Of a stretch of 64,000 nucleotides of DNA, positions 35,683 to 43,441 are shown piece by piece. Origin of the DNA: Marinobacter daqiaonensis (GTDB lineage Bacteria > Pseudomonadota > Gammaproteobacteria > Pseudomonadales > Oleiphilaceae); contig NZ_FOYW01000002.1 in assembly GCF_900115285.1 (NCBI RefSeq), forward strand, positions 124,001 to 188,000. The letters are read 5' to 3'. The translations under genes were made by a program, and so were the position numbers. Positions within the stretch are counted from its first letter, which is position 1. Each line of letters begins with the position of its first letter. A model generated the notes under the pieces. That model had not been told where the DNA came from. It worked only from the letters and a program-made list of their open reading frames with translations, and ran no database searches.

Positions 35683-36003
35683 ATGATCATTCGCCTCTTT
35701 ATCGCACTGCTTGTCCTGAATACGTTGGCCTTCGTCGTCCGTGCAGAGGCCGGCGAACGGGAGGCCCTCCCCAATCAGATCTATCAGGGCAGTTCCGCTG
35801 AAATTCAGGACCGGATGTCCGGTGATTTTGTCTATGACGGTCAGGATGCCCTGATGGACCTGGGATCGATGTTTCTGAGTTGGCGGCTGTCCGGCGAGCC
35901 AGGTCGTTCAGGCCGGCACTACGCCTCGGAGTCGGTTCATGCCGAGCACTCCATTGCCCTGATCAACGATGGCGCAGCGCTCAATCTGCAGTGGAAGTTC
36001 TGA
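35683..36003 (+). CDS. Unrecognised small exported protein
   Basis: 106 residues from ATG 35683. A signal peptide is clear (MIIRLFIALLVLNTLAFVVRAEAGE, cleavage near residue 20-22). The mature part is polar with no cysteines: GDFVYDGQDALMDLGSMFLSWRLSGE and a C-terminus ending INDGAALNLQWKF. That last segment could be a terminal beta-strand of the outer-membrane type, but the protein is too short to be a barrel. No ribosome-binding site of strength is visible. Flanked by the terminator upstream and 117 bp before the CoA-transferase-like gene. Confidence 0.6.
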   Translation: MIIRLFIALLVLNTLAFVVRAEAGEREALPNQIYQGSSAEIQDRMSGDFVYDGQDALMDLGSMFLSWRLSGEPGRSGRHYASESVHAEHSIALINDGAALNLQWKF

Positions 36004-36120
36004 TTCCTCCCCCCAACCTGAAAACTCATCCGCCTTCAATCGGCGTCCGCATTTGTCAGGCCCCGACTGCCATGGGATGATCACGCTGGTGAATCATTCC
36101 GAGGGAGGGCAAGGACAATC

Positions 36121-38106
36121 ATGTCATACGCACCGGACAGCTTGAGAAAAGACACGCCCGAAGCCTGCGTTGAAGCGGTCATCCAGAAGGTTGGGAAAAA
36201 GATCGTGCTGGGTCTGCCCCTGGGGCTCGGTAAACCGGTCAGGCTGGCAAATGCGCTCTATGAGCGAGCCAGGCAGGATCCCTCCATTGATCTCCACATC
36301 GTTACCGCCATCTCTCTGCTGGCTCCGAAAGGCAGCTCTTCCCTGGAAAAGCGTTTTCTCGAACCCTTCGTTCGGCGGCTTTACGGCGATGTGCCGGAGC
36401 TGGCCTACGCCCGGGATGTGCTCGACCAACGTCTGCCGGCAAATGTGCGGGTTTCGGAATTCTTCTTCAAGGCGGGTGATTTCATAGGAAATGAGGAGCA
36501 GCAACGCCATTACGTCTGCACCAATTACACCCACGCTGTCCGTGACCTGCTCGCCCAGGGCATCAACGTGGTTTTCCAGATGGTGGCGCCGCCCGCCGAA
36601 GCCGGCGGAGATCTCAGCCTCAGCTGCAACCCGGACCTGACCCTCGACCTGTTGCCTGAACTCCGGCGACAGCAGGAGGCAGGCCGCAAGGTGGCGGTGG
36701 TGGGTGAGCTGAACGGCTCGCTGCCCTGGTTCGGGCACGATGCGGCCATAGGGGCCCCGGCCTTCGACCTGCTGCTCGAGCAGCCACAAACCGACTACCC
36801 CCTGTTTCCGGTGCCCCAGTCCTCGATCAGCCCGGCGGATCATATGATCGGGTTCTACGCCAGCACCCTGCTGCGGGATGGTGGCACGCTTCAGGTGGGT
36901 ATTGGCTCACTCGGAGCTGCGGTGGTTCACAGCACAATCCTCAGGCACCAGCACAACGACCAGTGGCAGGCCCTTTACGACAAACTGCGGGTTGCGACCC
37001 GTTTCCCGTTCGTGACCACGGAGGGCGACCGGGGGCCGTTCCGGGAGGGGCTTTACGGCTGCAGCGAGATGATGGTTGACGGATTCCTGTACCTGATGGA
37101 AGCCGGCATCCTGAAGCGCAAGGTCTACGACGATCTGGAGGATCAGGAACGGTCCAACCGGGGTGAGGCAGTATCAGCCGCCGGTGTGGTCATGCACGGC
37201 GGGTTTTTCCTGGGGCCAAGGGACTTCTATCAGAAGCTGCGGGGGCTCAGTGAGCAGGAACGCAGCCGGATTTCCATGACCAGCGTGAATTTCATCAATG
37301 ACCTGTACGACCACCGTTTCGGCAGCCAGCGTCTCAAGGCAGCCCAGCGACAGGATGCCCGTTTCATCAACTCAGCGATGATGCACACGCTGTCCGGTGC
37401 CGCAATCTCCGACGGTCTGGAGGATGGCCGGGTAATCAGCGGAGTCGGTGGCCAATACAACTTTGTCGCCATGGCCCACGCCCTGGCCAATGCCCGGTCG
37501 ATTATCACGCTGCGCAGTACCCGGGAGAAGCATGGCGAGACCGTATCCAACATCGTATTCAGCTATGGCCACTGCACCATTCCGCGACACCTTCGGGATA
37601 TTGTGATCACCGAATATGGCATTGCCGACCTCAGGGGCAAGCCGGACGAAGAAGTCTATCTGGCCATGATTCACATTGCCGACGCCCGTTTTCAGCCGTC
37701 GCTCCTGAAACAGGCCCAGAAGGCCGGGAAAGTCAGAAAGGATTTCTCTTTACCTTCCTCCTGGCAGGAGAACACGCCGGACCAGCTCCGGCGCGCCCTT
37801 GAATCCATCGGCGGAGGTGACGCCTTCCCTGCTTTTCCCTTCGGTTGCGATTTTACCGACGAGGAACTGGTTCTGGGCAGGGCACTTCAGGGCCTGAAGT
37901 CGGCGACGGCGTCCACTCGTGGTAAGCTGCGCACCTTTGCCAGGGCAGTCAGAGCAGACACGAAAGGGCCGGAGCTCGACCCTTACATGGAGCGTATGGG
38001 GCTGACCTCCGGCGGTGGTTTCGGTGCCATGCTCGACAGACGTCTGCTGGCCGTGGCGCTGGCGGACGCCGGCGTCCTCGATGATTCCAATGAGAAGAGT
38101 GACTGA
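36121..38106 (+). CDS. Acetyl-CoA hydrolase/transferase family protein
   Basis: 661 residues. The N-terminal CoA-transferase half contains KKIVLGLPLGLGKPVRLANALYERA and GIGSLGAAVVHSTIL; the C-terminal half has HGGFFLGPRDFYQKL, ISGVGGQYNFVAMAHAL and VITEYGIADLRGKPDEE, with the glutamate of the ITEYG motif as the likely acyl-accepting residue. It is about 150 residues longer than 4-hydroxybutyrate CoA-transferases. Substrate not defined. AAGGAC precedes the ATG. Its stop overlaps the next gene's ATG by one base. Confidence 0.85.
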   Translation: MSYAPDSLRKDTPEACVEAVIQKVGKKIVLGLPLGLGKPVRLANALYERARQDPSIDLHIVTAISLLAPKGSSSLEKRFLEPFVRRLYGDVPELAYARDVLDQRLPANVRVSEFFFKAGDFIGNEEQQRHYVCTNYTHAVRDLLAQGINVVFQMVAPPAEAGGDLSLSCNPDLTLDLLPELRRQQEAGRKVAVVGELNGSLPWFGHDAAIGAPAFDLLLEQPQTDYPLFPVPQSSISPADHMIGFYASTLLRDGGTLQVGIGSLGAAVVHSTILRHQHNDQWQALYDKLRVATRFPFVTTEGDRGPFREGLYGCSEMMVDGFLYLMEAGILKRKVYDDLEDQERSNRGEAVSAAGVVMHGGFFLGPRDFYQKLRGLSEQERSRISMTSVNFINDLYDHRFGSQRLKAAQRQDARFINSAMMHTLSGAAISDGLEDGRVISGVGGQYNFVAMAHALANARSIITLRSTREKHGETVSNIVFSYGHCTIPRHLRDIVITEYGIADLRGKPDEEVYLAMIHIADARFQPSLLKQAQKAGKVRKDFSLPSSWQENTPDQLRRALESIGGGDAFPAFPFGCDFTDEELVLGRALQGLKSATASTRGKLRTFARAVRADTKGPELDPYMERMGLTSGGGFGAMLDRRLLAVALADAGVLDDSNEKSD

Positions 38107-38573
38107 TGCGAAGACCCATGATCTACACCGTTCACTACCGGCTGAAAAACCCCCAGGGCGAGGTGGTGGACACCTCGGAAGGCGGGGAACCCCTGCACTT
38201 CCTGGAGGGCTCGACGGGCGTCATCGAGGGCATCCAGAAAGCCGTCAGCGGTCGCTCACCGGGAGATTGCCTGGAAGTGACGATACCGGCGGCCCTCGCC
38301 TATGGCGAACATCAGCCGGAGCTGGTGCGCAAGGTGCCCCGCTCGGCCTTTGAAGGCGTGGAAAACCTCCAGGTCGGCATGACCTTCCAGACCAATACCG
38401 GCGATGAGGCTCAGGTGGTCAAGGTGGTAGGGATGGATGGCAACCTGGTGCGGGTGGACGCGAATCATCCGCTGGCCGGCTTCACCCTCTATTTCGATCT
38501 TGAAATCATTGATGCCCGGGAGGCGACCGACGACGAGGTGGCCGCCGGACAACCGCTCACCCCGGCGCTCTGA
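38106..38573 (+). CDS. FKBP-type peptidyl-prolyl isomerase, SlyD-like
   Basis: 155 residues. The FKBP domain reads YTVHYRLKNPQGEVVDTSEGGEPLHFLEGSTGVIEGIQKAVSG, then an insert-in-flap domain (residues 70-125: AYGEHQPELVRKVPRSAFEG ... GDEAQVVKVVGMDGNLVRVDANHPLAGFTLYFDLEI). SlyD's histidine-rich metal tail is missing; it ends AAGQPLTPAL, so it is closer to FkpB/SlpA-like cytoplasmic forms. Its last 85 bp are overlapped in antisense by the acyltransferase remnant. Confidence 0.9.
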   Translation: MRRPMIYTVHYRLKNPQGEVVDTSEGGEPLHFLEGSTGVIEGIQKAVSGRSPGDCLEVTIPAALAYGEHQPELVRKVPRSAFEGVENLQVGMTFQTNTGDEAQVVKVVGMDGNLVRVDANHPLAGFTLYFDLEIIDAREATDDEVAAGQPLTPAL

Positions 38574-39244
38574 TGGCTCCGGCGAAGACCCTCGACGATG
38601 ACGTCGCGCACGCGGTTGCTCAGCTCGCGGGCGCTTTCCCCTGGCCCGGGTGTCACCGCTTCGTGCCAGGTGACACGGACTTCCGGCGCCGGCGCGGCCA
38701 GCAGGCGAAACAGGTGATGGTGAAACTCATCGTCACCAATGAACGGTGAGATGTGGCACGGGTCACTACCTCTCAGATAGGCGAGACTGACCGGAACAAT
38801 CGGTACGCCGGCCGAACCCGCCGCCCCGATCAGCCTCGGGAAGAAGGGCAGGACGGTGAGACCAGCGGAGGTGGTGCCTTCCAGCTGCACCAGTAACTCG
38901 GCGCAACGACACTCCGGATCCCAGCAGGGTTCGCCGCAGACCCTTGCCCCCAATCGCATGTAGGCGCGAATCAGCGCCGGGATCTCTACCGGCCGGTCCG
39001 GGACCGGCTGGGTCAGATGGGGCAGGGAACGGCGCGGCCAGACCCGGTCGCTGTCAGCGCAAAGATACCGGTCCTGGAGGTGGTGGGCAATACGCCAGGC
39101 ACGGAGGCCGCCGTCCGACATTCCGATACTGGCGCAGCCGATGACGCGATCAATCCGGTACTCAGTTGGCCAGGTTGCCAGCGCCAGGCAGGGAATCCGG
39201 GAATTAACCAGACGGGACACCAGGCGCTGTGGCGACACTTCCAT
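38489..39244 (-). pseudogene. Fused and truncated remnant of an ornithine-lipid acyltransferase pair (olsB-olsA type)
   Basis: The open frame of 251 codons reads as two partial proteins. Residues about 30-120 (YRIDRVIGCASIGMSDGG ... RVWPRRSLP ... VEIPALIRAYMRLGARVCGEPCWDPE) look like the C-terminal half of an OlsB-type GNAT N-acyltransferase. It then runs at LVQLEGTTSAG straight into the second half of a PlsC-type acyltransferase (EGTTSAGLTVLPFFP ... VPIVPVSLAYL ... LFRLLAAPAPEVRV). The OlsB N-terminal half and the PlsC catalytic H-x4-D are absent. The last ~28 codons are antisense to the FKBP gene. This fits an internal deletion in an olsB-olsA operon and loss of both ends; a functional short protein is unlikely. 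Confidence 0.65.
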
Positions 39245-39310
39245 AAACTGCTATCTTTTGTGACAGTGAGTAGCATTGTGTTGTGCCAATGTAATTGTTC
39301 AGCCAGTATG

Positions 39311-39372
39311 TATAATTGAGCCTAGAGAAACGGGGTAAGCTCCTGAGTTTGCAGGATACCGGTGAAAACCGG
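39311..39372 (+). promoter_or_regulatory. Promoter -10 and leader hairpin upstream of the response regulator gene
   Basis: A consensus TATAAT at 39311-39316 lies about 140 bp before the start codon; no good -35 is evident at 17 bp. In the predicted leader, CCGGT-GAAA-ACCGG (39359-39372) forms a GNRA-tetraloop hairpin followed by a GC-rich stretch. I do not recognise a known riboswitch. Confidence 0.4.
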
Positions 39373-39457
39373 CGGTGCCGGCCGGGAGCGATATGTTCAG
39401 GTGCGCAGGGTGGCATCAAGTCAATGGCGCCCGTAACGGATAACAACACAAGAAGAG

Positions 39458-40204
39458 ATGGACGGCGTGGAACAGACAAACGAAGGTTGGCGTATCCTCA
39501 TCGTGGAGGATGACGAACGTTTGGCAGACCTGACCCGGGAATACCTGGAGAGTAATGGTCTGGTGGTTAGTCATGAGAGCCACGGCGGTAACGCGGTGGA
39601 GCGTATACGTAATGAAAACCCGGATCTGGTGGTCCTCGACCTGATGCTGCCGGGGGAAGACGGACTTTCCATCTGCCGGCGGGTCCGGCCCTTCTATCAG
39701 GGGCCTATCATCATGCTGACTGCCCGCAGCGAGGATCTGGACCAGGTCCTCGGTCTCGAAATGGGGGCTGACGATTATGTTGGTAAGCCCGTCAAGCCCA
39801 GAGTGCTGCTTGCCAGGATCCGGGCACTTCTGCGCAGGGCCGGCGGTTCAGCCGCCGGTGAAGAGACCGGCCGGGGCGGCAAGTCCGACGAAGAACCGGT
39901 GCGCCTGCAGTTCAATGATCTCGTGGTGGACCGTTCCATGCGTGAGGCCTGGCTGAACGACGAAAGCATAGACCTTACCAGTGCCGAGTTCGATCTGCTC
40001 TGGCTCTTGGCCAGAAGTGCCGGCCGGGTACTGAGCCGCGAAGAGATCTTCACGGCCCTGCGTGGAATCGAATACGATGGCCAGGATCGTTCCATTGATG
40101 TCAGGGTATCCAGGATCCGGCCGAAGATCGGCGACGATCCGGTACATCCACGGCGAATCAAGACCGTTCGCAGCAAAGGCTACCTGTTCGTCAAGGAAGC
40201 CTGA
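39458..40204 (+). CDS. OmpR/PhoB-family response regulator (RstA-like)
   Basis: 248 residues. The receiver domain has the acidic pair in VEDDERL, the phospho-acceptor D61 (VVLDLMLPGEDG), T and K at MLTARSED and GKPVKPR. After a Gly-rich linker (residues 127-145) comes a winged-helix DNA-binding domain (LTSAEFDLLWLLARSAGRVLSREEIFTALRG ... RSIDVRVSRIRPKIGDDP ... RIKTVRSKGYLF). It forms a two-component pair with the kinase 55 bp downstream. Similar to RstA in layout; regulon not known. Confidence 0.92.
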   Translation: MDGVEQTNEGWRILIVEDDERLADLTREYLESNGLVVSHESHGGNAVERIRNENPDLVVLDLMLPGEDGLSICRRVRPFYQGPIIMLTARSEDLDQVLGLEMGADDYVGKPVKPRVLLARIRALLRRAGGSAAGEETGRGGKSDEEPVRLQFNDLVVDRSMREAWLNDESIDLTSAEFDLLWLLARSAGRVLSREEIFTALRGIEYDGQDRSIDVRVSRIRPKIGDDPVHPRRIKTVRSKGYLFVKEA

Positions 40205-40259
40205 ATGAAGACCCGGGTGGTGCGGTCATCCGGCTGCACCGCCAGAGCCAGGCGTATCC

Positions 40260-41810
40260 ATGCCCGTGACCTTTTCCGTCAAGTTGTTCGTCCGCCTCGG
40301 CAGCATCGCTGTACTCATTGCATTGTTGTGGGGGGGCATCGGCTGGGGCCTCAACTCGGTCCGGCACGAGGCCTGGCAGGAGCGGCTCAGCACGCCGCTG
40401 TTAAACTGGATCGCCCGCAGCCCCTCTCCCGGACAACGTTACCACTGGCTCCCCCAGCTGTATGACTTCTCCTCAAACTTCCCGTCCGATCTGGGGCTGA
40501 ATGCGATCCAGCGAGAAAGGCTGCACTATGGCCAGACGCTGGTCATCCACGACAGCCTGGGTCAACAGGCCATGGCGGCAACGGACACCGGCCGTGTGGT
40601 TTCCCTTCGATTTCGGAACCTTTACCAGGACCTGTCGGAAGCAACCGCCCTGACAGCGCTCTGGCACCTGAACCAGAGCCCTGCCGAGCACCGCGCGGAA
40701 GCATCGGCGTTACTGGCCGAGGCCCTGGGTGTTGGCCTGAAGCCCATCTCTGAGAACGGTCAGTTACCCTCAGCGGAGGTCCTGGAGCGGGCCTGGGAAC
40801 GGAATCTGGCGCTCTATGGGGGGCAGCAGCAACAGCGGGTGTTGCTGCGCCTGGAGGACGGCACATTAATGCGGCTGGACATGCCGCCGGGCTTTCGGGC
40901 GCTTTCCTGGCCGGTGCTGCTCCTCCTGGCCGGCCTGGCTGTGCTGGTACTGTTGGTCGCGGTGCAGCTGCTGGCCCGTGACCTTGACCGCAACCTGAGG
41001 ACGGTGGAGTCCATGGCGGTGCGGATTGCCCGGGGTGATCTCGATGCCCGGGTCGAGCCGGGCCGGGGCAACCTTGTCTCCCGTCTGGCTGAATCCTTTA
41101 ACGGCATGGCGGAGCAGATCCAACGCCTGGTTGAAGTGCAGCGGGAAATGATACACGCGGTTTCCCATGAGCTCAGAACGCCCGTGGCCCGGATCCGTTT
41201 CGGCGTGCAGATGATCGAGACCGCCAGGGACAAGGCGGCGCTGCAGCGGCAGCTTGATGGCATCGACAATGACATTCAGGAACTGGACGAGCTGATCGAT
41301 GAAATCCTCACCTATGCCCGACTTGAGCAGGGCGGCCCGGTATTCAGTCTGCGTCCCGGAAGTGTGACCGACATTGTCCGCCAGGTGGTTGAGGAGCAGC
41401 AGGTGACCCATCCGGACGTCGAAATCAACGCCGTGATCCCGGAGGAGTCCGAGCATTTCAGTGAAAGTGACATCGAGCCGAGATACCTGCACCGGGCGAT
41501 CCAGAACCTGGTAGGCAACGCCTGCCGCTATGCCCGGGAGCGGGTTGAGGTGCGTTGCCTGCTGGACGAAGACAACTGCCGGATTGATGTGGAAGATGAC
41601 GGGCCGGGCGTACCGGAGCAGGACTGGGAGAAAGTCTTCAGTGCGTTTGCCCGACTCGACGACAGCCGCACCCGTCACTCTGGCGGTTATGGTCTGGGTC
41701 TCTCAATCGTTCGACGGATTCTCTACTGGCATGGCGGCCAGTCCTTCGTTGGCCGCAGCGCTAACCTGGGTGGTGCCCGCTTCAGCCTGGTATGGCCGCG
41801 CCGCCAATAG
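40260..41810 (+). CDS. Sensor histidine kinase (RstB-like)
   Basis: 516 residues. TM1 is about residues 8-30 and TM2 about 216-238, with a ~185-residue periplasmic sensor domain between. HAMP follows (SMAVRIARGDLDARV), then the H-box with H303 (AVSHELRTPVARIRF), N-box NLVGNACRYA, and G1 VEDDGPGVP, F and G2 HSGGYGLGLSIVRRI boxes. Cognate partner of the preceding response regulator. The predicted signal is not evident from the sensor domain. Confidence 0.92.
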   Translation: MPVTFSVKLFVRLGSIAVLIALLWGGIGWGLNSVRHEAWQERLSTPLLNWIARSPSPGQRYHWLPQLYDFSSNFPSDLGLNAIQRERLHYGQTLVIHDSLGQQAMAATDTGRVVSLRFRNLYQDLSEATALTALWHLNQSPAEHRAEASALLAEALGVGLKPISENGQLPSAEVLERAWERNLALYGGQQQQRVLLRLEDGTLMRLDMPPGFRALSWPVLLLLAGLAVLVLLVAVQLLARDLDRNLRTVESMAVRIARGDLDARVEPGRGNLVSRLAESFNGMAEQIQRLVEVQREMIHAVSHELRTPVARIRFGVQMIETARDKAALQRQLDGIDNDIQELDELIDEILTYARLEQGGPVFSLRPGSVTDIVRQVVEEQQVTHPDVEINAVIPEESEHFSESDIEPRYLHRAIQNLVGNACRYARERVEVRCLLDEDNCRIDVEDDGPGVPEQDWEKVFSAFARLDDSRTRHSGGYGLGLSIVRRILYWHGGQSFVGRSANLGGARFSLVWPRRQ

Positions 41811-41875
41811 GCCTAAGCCGGGATTGACCACTCCAGTCCGGTTCTCGCGGGGGCGGCCTCGGATGGCCGGGCCCG

Positions 41876-42793
41876 TCAGTGCTCCAGCCTGCCCAGAATC
41901 AGGAATTCAAGGAGGGCCTTCTGGGCGTGAAGGCGGTTTTCAGCCTCGCTCCAGACCACGGAACCCGGGTGCTCCAGCATGTCCTCGGAAACTTCCTCTC
42001 CCCGGTGGGCCGGCAGACAATGCATGAACAGGGCATCAGGTGCGGCAAGTTCCATCAGTCGGGGGCTGACCTGATAGGGCGCGAAGACCTTACGGCGGGC
42101 GGCCTCCTCATCTTCCTGTCCCATGGATGCCCAGACGTCGGTTACCAGAAGCTGGGCGTTCCTGACGGCCTCTTCAGGCTCAGAGAAGACTTCTACACAA
42201 TCCTGGTTTTCCGCCAGCAGGGTGGCGTCCGGGGCATAGCCCTCCGGGCAGGCGACGTGGAGACGGAATCCGAACATCCGCGCCGCATTGATGTAGGAGT
42301 TGCACATGTTGTTGCCGTCGCCTACCCACGCCACGGTCGCGCCGGCAATGTCGCCCCGGTGCTCCCGATAGGTCTGCATGTCCGCCAGCAACTGGCAGGG
42401 GTGGAAGTCGTCGGTCAGTGCATTGATCACGGGTACCCGGGACACGCTGGCGAATCGTTCGACGGTATCATGGGCAAAGGTGCGGATCATGACCGCGTCC
42501 ACCATGCTGGATATGACCCGCGCGGAGTCTTCGATGGGCTCGCCGCGACCCAACTGGGTATCGCGGGGGGAAAGGAACATGGCGCTGCCCCCCAGCTGAG
42601 CCATACCAGCCTCGAAGGATACCCGGGTGCGGGTGGACGACTTCTCGAAAATCATGGACAGCACGCGATTTTCCAGACTGTTGCGCAGGTTGCCGGCGCG
42701 CCAGTCCTTGCGGAGGAAGCTCGCATGGTCCAGAAGTGCCGTCAGTTCTTCGATGGTCAGGTCGTTCAGGGTCAGAAAGTGTCTTACTGCCAT
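41876..42793 (-). CDS. argF: Ornithine carbamoyltransferase
   Basis: Makes citrulline from ornithine and carbamoyl phosphate in arginine synthesis. The carbamoyl-phosphate site is STRTR (residues 53-57), with the [10 protein letters not shown] motif and the ornithine-binding [11 protein letters not shown] choose ATG 42793 ([12 protein letters not shown]), which matches homologous N-termini and gives 305 residues, the length of Pseudomonas ArgF; in-frame ATGs at 42805 and 42811 are alternatives with no better ribosome-binding site. Divergent from grxD. Confidence 0.94.
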   Translation of the reverse strand: MAVRHFLTLNDLTIEELTALLDHASFLRKDWRAGNLRNSLENRVLSMIFEKSSTRTRVSFEAGMAQLGGSAMFLSPRDTQLGRGEPIEDSARVISSMVDAVMIRTFAHDTVERFASVSRVPVINALTDDFHPCQLLADMQTYREHRGDIAGATVAWVGDGNNMCNSYINAARMFGFRLHVACPEGYAPDATLLAENQDCVEVFSEPEEAVRNAQLLVTDVWASMGQEDEEAARRKVFAPYQVSPRLMELAAPDALFMHCLPAHRGEEVSEDMLEHPGSVVWSEAENRLHAQKALLEFLILGRLEH

Positions 42794-42978
42794 GGCTTCG
42801 CTCATCGTCATCCAGTGGCTGTCAGCAAATAGGAAACCGCCCGGAATGCGGTTCTCGCACCGGCTGCATGGCCAAAATGGGCGCCCGGGGAGGGCGAAAA
42901 GGATTAAGTCTATCGGGTATCCCGCGGCATGACAATCGTGCCGCTGGTCCCGCCATCCGGGTTTTATACCCGAGTGTA

Positions 42979-43008
42979 TTGGTCGGAATTGTTCCTTGCG
43001 TGTACAAT
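42979..43008 (+). promoter_or_regulatory. Sigma70-type promoter of grxD
   Basis: TTGGTC (42979-42984) and TACAAT (43003-43008) are 18 bp apart. Transcription from here would begin near 43014, which supports the GTG start at 43046 over earlier in-frame starts. Confidence 0.6.
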
Positions 43009-43045
43009 GGCGGTCAGTTTCAATCTGTTTGCGCGAGGTGACATT

Positions 43046-43372
43046 GTGGATATCAACGATCAGATCAAAAGCCAGCTGGAAGAAAACCCGGTCATCATCT
43101 ATATGAAGGGCACGCCCCAGGCGCCCCAGTGCGGCTTTTCCTCCCGCACTGTCCAGGCGCTGATGGGCTGTGGTGAGCGGTTTGCCTTCGTGAACATCCT
43201 GGATAACCAGGAATTGCGTGAGGCACTGAAGACGTACTCCAACTGGCCGACCTATCCCCAGTTGTACATCAACGGTGAGTTGGTGGGTGGTTGTGACATC
43301 GTGCTTGAGCTTTCGGAAAGCGGCGAACTGGCCGAGATGGTCAAGGGTGCTGCCAACCGGCAGGAAGCCTGA
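43046..43372 (+). CDS. grxD: Monothiol glutaredoxin Grx4
   Basis: CGFS-type glutaredoxin that binds and transfers [2Fe-2S] clusters. The CGFS motif is at residues 29-32 (APQCGFSS), with the glutathione-binding [20 protein letters not shown] start it at GTG 43046 ([24 protein letters not shown]) because GAGGTG lies six bases upstream and homologues start there. 108 residues. Followed by a strong terminator. Confidence 0.94.
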   Translation: MDINDQIKSQLEENPVIIYMKGTPQAPQCGFSSRTVQALMGCGERFAFVNILDNQELREALKTYSNWPTYPQLYINGELVGGCDIVLELSESGELAEMVKGAANRQEA

Positions 43373-43388
43373 ATGTCCAATGCGTATT

Positions 43389-43414
43389 AAAAAAGCGCCT
43401 ACGGGCGCTTTTTT
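43389..43414. terminator. Bidirectional intrinsic terminator after grxD
   Basis: AAAAAAGCGCC (43389-43399) pairs with GGCGCTTTTTT (43404-43414) around a 4-nt loop. A and T tracts on both sides serve grxD and the convergent DUF1631 gene. Confidence 0.9.
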
Positions 43415-43441
43415 GATTGGGCGACGGGCAGTAGTCCGTTG

